Positions 18,183 through 24,434 of a DNA stretch of 36,334 nt are shown here, in pieces. Positions within the stretch are counted from its first letter, which is position 1, and each line of letters opens with the position of its first letter. The position numbers were made by a program, and so were the translations under genes. Under the pieces are notes generated by a model that worked only from the letters and a program-made list of their open reading frames with translations, did no database searches and was not told the DNA's origin. The DNA lies in NCBI GenBank assembly GCA_905479605.1, contig CAJQNC010000058.1:1-36334 (forward strand). The letters run 5' to 3'. Source of the DNA: an uncultured Alphaproteobacteria bacterium (GTDB taxonomy: Bacteria > Pseudomonadota > Alphaproteobacteria > UBA9655).

Positions 18183-18560
18183 ATGCACCGAATGCTGCAT
18201 ACAATGATTCGAGTAAAAGATCTTGATCGATCGGTTGATTTTTATACCAATAAGTTGGGTATGAAACTATTTAGCCAGAAAAATTATCCCGGGGGTAAAT
18301 TTACTTTAGCCTTTGTAGGGTATGAAAAAGATGGATATAACCTCGAGCTTACACATAATTGGGATCAAGGTGAGCCTTATGATTTGGGCAGTGGTTTTGG
18401 ACATATTGCTCTGGGTGTTACAGATATTTATGGATTGTGTGACGCCTTGAAGCTGCAGGGGATTGAGGTTACCCGCGAACCAGGGCCTATCAAACATGGC
18501 ACGACTGTTATTGCATTTATTAAGGATCCTGATGGTTATATGATTGAGTTAATTGGATAA
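18183..18560 (+). CDS. gloA: Lactoylglutathione lyase (glyoxalase I)
   Basis: MLHTMIRVKDLDRSVDFYTNKLGMKLFSQKNYPGGKFTLAFVGY...LELTHNWD...GFGHIALGV...FIKDPDGYMIELI. Confidence 0.96.
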   Translation: MHRMLHTMIRVKDLDRSVDFYTNKLGMKLFSQKNYPGGKFTLAFVGYEKDGYNLELTHNWDQGEPYDLGSGFGHIALGVTDIYGLCDALKLQGIEVTREPGPIKHGTTVIAFIKDPDGYMIELIG

Positions 18561-18680
18561 ATATAAGAATAACTGGTGATTAACTATGGATTTTACATCG
18601 AGTCGTGCGCATATGTATAGTTATGAATATCAACCTTGACCAAATTAGTCGGGAATGGTACTTTTTATTGAGGAGCTATT

Positions 18681-19091
18681 ATGCATAAAACATCTACGTC
18701 TATATTTCACAGTACAGGTGCGATTTTAACATCGCTTCTATCTTGTGCGGCGTGTCCAGCATGTTTGCCTGTTTATGCAGGGCTTCTAAGTCTTCTAGGA
18801 ATTGAGCTATTCGAGATCAACCTGTATTTCTTTCCCCTTATGCTGGGGTCTTTGGGATTTACATTAGCTTTGATGGCCCGGCAAGTGTTCTTTCGTAAGG
18901 CTGATTATAGGCCACTTTTAATCAGCGTTCTGGCTTCGTGTGTAATAATCTGGGGAGCGATGGTAGGTCAGGAATTAGCTCTCTACTTGAGTTTACCTAT
19001 TTTCATGGGCTCTATCTTCTGGAACAAAGCCCTTCTCAAAAAGACTGTTTGCGAGGGCGGCTGCAGCAGTAAGTGCAGCTCACACGCTTAG
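18681..19091 (+). CDS. MerC-like small membrane protein
   Basis: Four predicted hydrophobic segments; CAACPAC motif in the first TM segment; C-terminal Cys-rich tail CEGGCSSKCSSHA. Confidence 0.6.
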   Translation: MHKTSTSIFHSTGAILTSLLSCAACPACLPVYAGLLSLLGIELFEINLYFFPLMLGSLGFTLALMARQVFFRKADYRPLLISVLASCVIIWGAMVGQELALYLSLPIFMGSIFWNKALLKKTVCEGGCSSKCSSHA

Positions 19092-19095
19092 TCTT

Positions 19096-19296
19096 CTAAC
19101 CCTTCTTACAAAACATCTTCATCAACGGTGGGATTGCTGTAACGACGGCGATGATCAAGTACCAATACCAGTCCAGCGAGAGTAGTGGTGGCCAAAACTT
19201 TGCCACCATCAGTACAAACGCGGCGGTTGATATTTTAATCAACGATATGTCGTACCAGTGAAACCGTTTGATGACTTTATTTAGCCATGTAAACAT
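19096..19296 (-). CDS. Small membrane protein, hypothetical (66 aa)
   Basis: Two hydrophobic segments; AAGGAG site upstream of ATG 19296. Confidence 0.55.
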   Translation of the reverse strand: MFTWLNKVIKRFHWYDISLIKISTAAFVLMVAKFWPPLLSLDWYWYLIIAVVTAIPPLMKMFCKKG

Positions 19297-19359
19297 GATT
19301 TACTCCTTCTTTATCAATTAATTATAGCACGTTTTTCATTAGTAATTAGTTAAGGAAGC

Positions 19360-19380
19360 CATTGAAATCCCCTTTCAATG
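19360..19380. promoter_or_regulatory. Inverted repeat upstream of the spike operon (operator or hairpin)
   Basis: CATTGAAA-TCCCC-TTTCAATG, perfect 8-bp arms, ~44 bp before the ATG at 19424. Confidence 0.35.
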
Positions 19381-19423
19381 ATTGTACACTTTGAAATAAT
19401 AATAATAAGGGAGCACACCATTC

Positions 19424-22400
19424 ATGGCCGAGAGCCTTGATTCCATTCTAAAAGCTCAAGAAAAAGCCATGACTTCTGGTCAGGATGCAGCAGTCAAAGC
19501 TGCTGAGGGTGCGCAGAATGCTTCCAAACAGGCTGCTCAGCAAGCAAGTGAAGCTGCTGAACAGGCAAAAAGCACGGCACAAAAGGCTTCTCAAGAGGCG
19601 GTTTCAACAGCACAGAAAGCGTCCCAGGAGGCGGCCTCAACAGCGAAAAATGCAGCTAGTCAAGCGCAGGAGTCTGCGAAAGCGGCTACTCAAAAAGCTA
19701 CGGAAACAGCTCAGAAAGTTGCGACGCAGGCACAGGAGTCCGCAAAAGCTGCTACGGAAAAAGCAACTCAGACTGCGCAAAAGGCGGCTACTCAGGCCCA
19801 GCAGTCCGCAAAGGCAGTAGCGCAAAAATCCAGTGAAACAGCGAAGGCAGCAGCTAGTAAAGCACAGGAATCTGCGCAAGCAGCAGCGAAGACTGCTCAG
19901 CAAACCGCTCAGAAAGCATCTCAGCAAGCGGCACAGAAAGCTCAGGATGGGTTGAAGAGTGCTGCTGATGCGGCTCAAAAAGGGGTCGCAAAGGCGCAAA
20001 AGGCTGTTCAGGATGCCACTGATAAAGTTCAAAATTCTGTTAAGCAAGCTGAACAAAAAGCACAGGGCGCTATTGCTGATGCTCAGAGCAAAGTTCAGGG
20101 AGCCGTAAATACAGCTCAGAAGACGGTTCAAAATGGCGTCAAAAACGCCACAGATGCCGTCCAAGGGGCTGTTAAGAAGACAGAAGATACAGTGCAGGGT
20201 GCTGTTAAGACGGCTCAAGACACAGTTCAGAAGGGAGTTAAACAAGCCACGGACGCTGTGCAGGGGGCCGTGAAGACTGCTGAAGACACTGCTCAGAAGG
20301 GTATCAAGCAAGCGACAGATGCCGTTCAGGGAGCAGTTAAGACCGCTGAAGATACCGCTCAGAAGGGTATCAAGCAAGCCACGGATGCCGTTCAGGGGGG
20401 GATCAAGAAGGCAGAAGATACAGCCCAAAATGCTATTAACCAGGCGAAAGATACGGTTCAGAACGGCATTAAGCAGGCAGAAGATACAGCCCAAAATGCC
20501 GTCAAGAGTACAGTTGATCAGGCGAAGAAGGCTGTTGAGGATACAAAGAAGCAGGCTGAAGATGCCGTCAAGAGTACGGTTGATCAGGCGAAGAAGGCTG
20601 TTGAGGATACGAAAAAACAAGTTGAAGATGCGGTTACTCAAACAAAGCAACAGGCCGAAAAGGCGATTGCCGATACCAAGAAGCAGGCTGAAGATGCCGT
20701 CAAGAGTACGGTTGATCAGGCGAAAAAGGCCGTGGCAGATACGAAAAAGCAAGTTGAGGATGCTGCCAAACAGACTCTAGATCAGGCGAAGAAGGCTGTT
20801 GATGATACTAAAAAGCAAGCAGAGCAGGCCTTAGCGGATACGAAGAAACAAGCTGAAGATGCGGTTAAGAGTACAGTAGATCAAGCTAAGAAAGCGGCGA
20901 CAGAGACTAAAGAGTCGGCTGAAAAAGCGGTTACTCAAACTAAGGAAGCAGCCGTCAAGGCTGTTGATACTCAGTCTAAGGCGTTGCAGTCAGCATTTAA
21001 AAGCGGCGCTCCGCCCACTACGGATGATGATTTGGCTGTAGCCGAAGTTGTGGAGGGTGGGCCCACTGCGCTTGCTATACAAAAATTTAGTGTGTTCCAG
21101 CAAATTGTTCCCGCAAAGCAAGAGTTTAGGGCTTTTGACTTTACGAAACCTGCGACTCCTATTTTTGGGTCCTACGATGGGCCATCCAATGCAGGTGGTG
21201 GGCGAGTCTATAATTATCCAGCTTATTATGATGTGAAAGCCGAGGTCGATCAGTGGACGAAGACGGCCATGAATGCTTCCAGTGCGTTGCAGAATTTAGT
21301 AGAGGGTGTATCCACTGTCCCTGCGTTTTTGCCAGGTTTTAGCTTTAAACCTTCAGGTGCTGTTTCTGAGAGCTTGCAGAAAGACTATGTTCTTTATGAG
21401 GTAGTGCATGATCTAAAGGTAACGAAGGACGGTGCAGGTGAATCTGACGAATCTGGTCAGCCTCAGGAGTTATATACAAACACGTTTAAGGCTTTTGCGA
21501 AAAATCTACAATTTAATCCGCCTCAAGTAACTCCGACCCCAAAAATTTCCAGTGTGCAAACAGCTACGGTGACTGGGCCAAAAGACAATCAGGTATATGT
21601 GGACCAATATGGTCGCATTAAAGTTCAGTTCCACTGGGATCTCTTGCAACCTGCTGATGAGAATAGTTCTTGCTGGGTGCGGGTCGCTTCACCTTGGGCA
21701 GGCAGCGGCTGGGGCTTTATTTCTACCCCGCGCGTCGGGATGGAAGTGGTGGTTTCCTTTTTAGAAGGTAATCCTGATAAACCGCTTATTGTGGGCTGTG
21801 TTTATAATGGCTCAAATATGCCGCCTTATCGGCCGGATGAGTTTACTCGATCCACGTGGAAAACCAACACGATTACAACCCCTGAACAAGAAGCGGGAGG
21901 TTATAACGAGTTCACTTTGGATGATACGTATAACAAGGAACAAATCTACTTTCATGCTCAAAAGGATATGGTTTGTTACGTTCAAAATGACTGGGAACAA
22001 ACCAACGTTGGGGGAGGTATTAATATTTACCTGACGGCTGCGAAAGAAGAGCAGGAGTCAGGTAAGGGCGGCACGACTGCGGGCGGAAAAGGTATCACAA
22101 GCAAAACTGATGATGGTAGCAGTGGAGGCAGTGGTGGATCTGAATCTATGGTGGAGGGTGCTGCCGAAGAAAATCTTCCATCCTCCGGAAGTGGGGATAG
22201 TGGCCCAGGTCCGGGTTTCTTCAACATGAAAATGACTCATGGTGACTATGCTCTCACCATGGATAAGGGATCTAAAACCATTACCTTGACTAAGGGGGAT
22301 CGGTCTATCACCCTTACTGAGGGCAATCAGTCCTTAACGTTGACCAAAGGTAACCGCACCATTGAATTGAAAGAAGGTAATGATTCGACTACCCTGACTA

Positions 22401-22882
22401 AGGTTAATCAAACCATTACCCTTGACGAAGGTAACCAGACAACTAAGCTTACTAAAGGCGATATGTCTGTCACTCTCTCAAAGGGAGATCTAACCTATGA
22501 TGTGACCGGTGATATTACCATCAAGTGCAGTGGCGACATGAAGCTCAATGCGGGTGGCAATATTAGTATGCAGTCGGGTAAGGATTATAAGCTTCAAGTA
22601 GGTGGAGGATTGACGGAAGATGTCACCGGTAAGGCCTCTGTGACGATTGGAGGATCTTTGTCTGAAACTATAGCGGGCAGTGCATCGTCCACATACTCAA
22701 GTACATGGTCTGTGACGAGCAGCTCGAGCATCTCAGTTACCAGTGGTGCAGCTATGACTGTCACAGCCGGGGGAGCTTATTCTGTAGAAGCTTCAGGCGC
22801 GGCTTCAGTATCTGCAGGTGGAGCATGGTCCGTTGAGGCGAGTACGGCTGCAATCACAGCATCAGCTATATCGTTAGCTTAA
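19424..22882 (+). CDS. VgrG-like spike protein with a ~525-residue Ala/Lys/Gln-rich LEA/coiled-coil-like N-terminal region
   Basis: C-terminal half has VgrG hallmarks: VYNYPAYYD, DQYGRIKVQFHWD, SSCWVRVASPWAGSGWGFISTPRVGMEVVVSFLEGNPDKPLIVGCVYNGSNMPPY, then a beta-helix-type repeat region (ITLTKGDRS-ITLTEGNQS...). N-terminal half consists of 11/22-aa repeats. Confidence 0.9.
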   Translation: MAESLDSILKAQEKAMTSGQDAAVKAAEGAQNASKQAAQQASEAAEQAKSTAQKASQEAVSTAQKASQEAASTAKNAASQAQESAKAATQKATETAQKVATQAQESAKAATEKATQTAQKAATQAQQSAKAVAQKSSETAKAAASKAQESAQAAAKTAQQTAQKASQQAAQKAQDGLKSAADAAQKGVAKAQKAVQDATDKVQNSVKQAEQKAQGAIADAQSKVQGAVNTAQKTVQNGVKNATDAVQGAVKKTEDTVQGAVKTAQDTVQKGVKQATDAVQGAVKTAEDTAQKGIKQATDAVQGAVKTAEDTAQKGIKQATDAVQGGIKKAEDTAQNAINQAKDTVQNGIKQAEDTAQNAVKSTVDQAKKAVEDTKKQAEDAVKSTVDQAKKAVEDTKKQVEDAVTQTKQQAEKAIADTKKQAEDAVKSTVDQAKKAVADTKKQVEDAAKQTLDQAKKAVDDTKKQAEQALADTKKQAEDAVKSTVDQAKKAATETKESAEKAVTQTKEAAVKAVDTQSKALQSAFKSGAPPTTDDDLAVAEVVEGGPTALAIQKFSVFQQIVPAKQEFRAFDFTKPATPIFGSYDGPSNAGGGRVYNYPAYYDVKAEVDQWTKTAMNASSALQNLVEGVSTVPAFLPGFSFKPSGAVSESLQKDYVLYEVVHDLKVTKDGAGESDESGQPQELYTNTFKAFAKNLQFNPPQVTPTPKISSVQTATVTGPKDNQVYVDQYGRIKVQFHWDLLQPADENSSCWVRVASPWAGSGWGFISTPRVGMEVVVSFLEGNPDKPLIVGCVYNGSNMPPYRPDEFTRSTWKTNTITTPEQEAGGYNEFTLDDTYNKEQIYFHAQKDMVCYVQNDWEQTNVGGGINIYLTAAKEEQESGKGGTTAGGKGITSKTDDGSSGGSGGSESMVEGAAEENLPSSGSGDSGPGPGFFNMKMTHGDYALTMDKGSKTITLTKGDRSITLTEGNQSLTLTKGNRTIELKEGNDSTTLTKVNQTITLDEGNQTTKLTKGDMSVTLSKGDLTYDVTGDITIKCSGDMKLNAGGNISMQSGKDYKLQVGGGLTEDVTGKASVTIGGSLSETIAGSASSTYSSTWSVTSSSSISVTSGAAMTVTAGGAYSVEASGAASVSAGGAWSVEASTAAITASAISLA
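20279..20410 (+). repeat. 66-bp tandem repeat encoding 22-aa units (AEDTAQKGIKQATDAVQGAVKT)
   Basis: 20279-20344 and 20345-20410 are near-identical 66-bp units; a second 66-bp family (DAVKSTVDQAKKAVEDTKKQAE) begins at 20495 and 20561. Confidence 0.85.
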
Positions 22883-22899
22883 GATGGGAATGAATTATT

Positions 22900-23796
22900 A
22901 TGATCAATGAAAATCAAAAGAACACACAGGCAGAGACGAAGAATAGCGACCAAGTGGTTGATCTTTTGCATCAGCCTATTTCAAATCAGCTGAAGGGAAC
23001 TGAGGTTGAGGTTGTCCCTAATGACGATCAACCGTCCGAGATGGAAGGGAATGAGGCAGGTGAGGGAAGTGATTTGGGTGCACCCGAAGAAAAATCTGAG
23101 GTATCCCAAGATCTTGAGGTTATCGAGGATTTGGAGGTTGAATCTGAAGAATCTGTCGATCTAGGGGAGGGCTTGGATCATCTACAGCCAGCTGTGACTC
23201 ACCGTAACTTGCAGCCAATGGTCGATGGAAAGTTGCAAGGAGTCGTGGAGTCTCGTGATAAAGAAGGAAATCTGGTTAGTCATCACAAGTATGAAGAGGG
23301 TGTGTTGCATGGTGAGGCCGTAACATATGATTCTGATCAAAAGATTAGCAATCGGATGAACTATCAATATGGTGTGCCCCACGGACCTGCTGAGTTCTAC
23401 CAAAATGGCAAAGCGCTCATGCATACCCAGTATGCGGATGGCGAGATGCATGGGGAGACTACTTATTATGATTTGGGCAGCGGTATGGTTACTGCAAGGA
23501 TTAATCACCAAAATGGTGATAAGAATGGATCTGCAGTTAGTTATGATAAGTTAGGTAAGGTTAAGCGCGTCCTGCATTATAGTGATGATGAATTGGATGG
23601 GCCGGCGTTTAGTTACTATCCCGATGGAGGTGTTTTGCAAGAAGGGCACTATGTTCAGGGGAAGAAGCATGGTCAGTTCACTACCTACTACCGTAATGGA
23701 GGGCAACGTATGGTTGAATTCTATGAAAACGGTCGCCTGACCCGTAAGCCTGTCCTCTTCACTCCTGAAGGGGATGAATATGAGCCGGTGTACTAA
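22900..23796 (+). CDS. MORN-variant (YwqK-like) repeat protein with acidic N-terminus
   Basis: Repeating blocks such as EEGVLHGEAVTYDSDQK, QYGVPHGPAEFYQNGK, ADGEMHGETTYYD, SDDELDGPAFSYYPDGG, VQGKKHGQFTTYYRNGG. Confidence 0.85.
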   Translation: MINENQKNTQAETKNSDQVVDLLHQPISNQLKGTEVEVVPNDDQPSEMEGNEAGEGSDLGAPEEKSEVSQDLEVIEDLEVESEESVDLGEGLDHLQPAVTHRNLQPMVDGKLQGVVESRDKEGNLVSHHKYEEGVLHGEAVTYDSDQKISNRMNYQYGVPHGPAEFYQNGKALMHTQYADGEMHGETTYYDLGSGMVTARINHQNGDKNGSAVSYDKLGKVKRVLHYSDDELDGPAFSYYPDGGVLQEGHYVQGKKHGQFTTYYRNGGQRMVEFYENGRLTRKPVLFTPEGDEYEPVY

Positions 23797-23798
23797 TT

Positions 23799-24182
23799 AT
23801 GTTTGCAGTAGCTACCGAATCTCCGATTATGTGTACGAGTGCCCTTGGTGCGGGCGTTTTGACTGTGACAATGAACGAAACCATTATTAGCGGTGTACCG
23901 TTGGCGACTATTATGGATGTGATTCCTGAGGTCAATATTCCCTCTATGGGGGAGTGTACCTCATTAGGAAATCCTGAAACAGCTTCACAGACAGCTGCGG
24001 CTTCAGGTGTTCTCACGCCTGGCGCTTGTGTGCCTGTGCCGGCAGGTCCTTGGGAATGTGCCAACGAAACTGTTTTGGCGAACGAAATGCCATTGTTGGA
24101 TAACCTCGGAATGGTTACCTGTTCTTTTGGAGGGGAGATAAAGATTGTTGAATCTCTCTGTGTAACGGTGCAGATCCCGTAG
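23799..24182 (+). CDS. PAAR-like protein (DUF4280/DUF4150-type spike tip)
   Basis: Small Gly/Pro/Cys-containing protein (SPIMCTSALGAGVLTVT...INIPSMGECTSLGNPETASQTAAASGVLTPGACVPVPAGPW...VTCSFGGEIKIVES) directly downstream of the VgrG-like gene. Confidence 0.72.
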   Translation: MFAVATESPIMCTSALGAGVLTVTMNETIISGVPLATIMDVIPEVNIPSMGECTSLGNPETASQTAAASGVLTPGACVPVPAGPWECANETVLANEMPLLDNLGMVTCSFGGEIKIVESLCVTVQIP

Positions 24183-24332
24183 TTATGTTGTGGTGAATTT
24201 GCCGAAAACTCTTCCGCAAGGGGCGAGGTTGTGAACGTGATAGGCATAGGCAAAAATTTCCTATCCGGCAGAAATTGCCTAGTAATTGGGCTAATGACGC
24301 AGTATTGGCCCTAGTAAAATCAAAGGCTTAAG

Positions 24333-24349
24333 TTGGCACTGCCGTTGCA
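24333..24349 (+). promoter_or_regulatory. Sigma54 (RpoN)-type promoter of flagellin
   Basis: TTGGCACTGCCGTTGCA: GG and GC dinucleotides 12 nt apart, close to the TGGCAC-N5-TTGCA consensus, ~85 bp upstream of the flagellin ATG. Confidence 0.8.
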
Positions 24350-24364
24350 TAATTAAATAACGTA

Positions 24365-24400
24365 GGCGCCAGGAGGGTGCCACCTCTTCGCAATGAAGAG
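24365..24400 (+). promoter_or_regulatory. Two adjacent stem-loops in the flagellin mRNA leader
   Basis: GGCGCC-AGGAG-GGTGCC (24365-24381) and CTCTTC-GCAAT-GAAGAG (24384-24400). Confidence 0.5.
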
Positions 24401-24434
24401 AAAACAAAACTCGCAGGAAGCGAAAGGAAATAAG

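Noticed and set aside
19637-20752. 371-aa minus-strand ORF (MLFRICHGLFRLINRTLDGIF...) antisense to the spike gene
   Set aside because: It is the antisense shadow of the Ala/Lys/Gln repeat codons; its Leu/Arg/Cys/Asn repeats mirror the sense repeat and no separate ribosome site or family is evident
20319-20780. 153-aa Arg/Leu-rich +strand ORF in another frame of the repeat
   Set aside because: Frame-shifted reading of the same repeat; extreme Arg/Lys/Leu composition typical of an artefact
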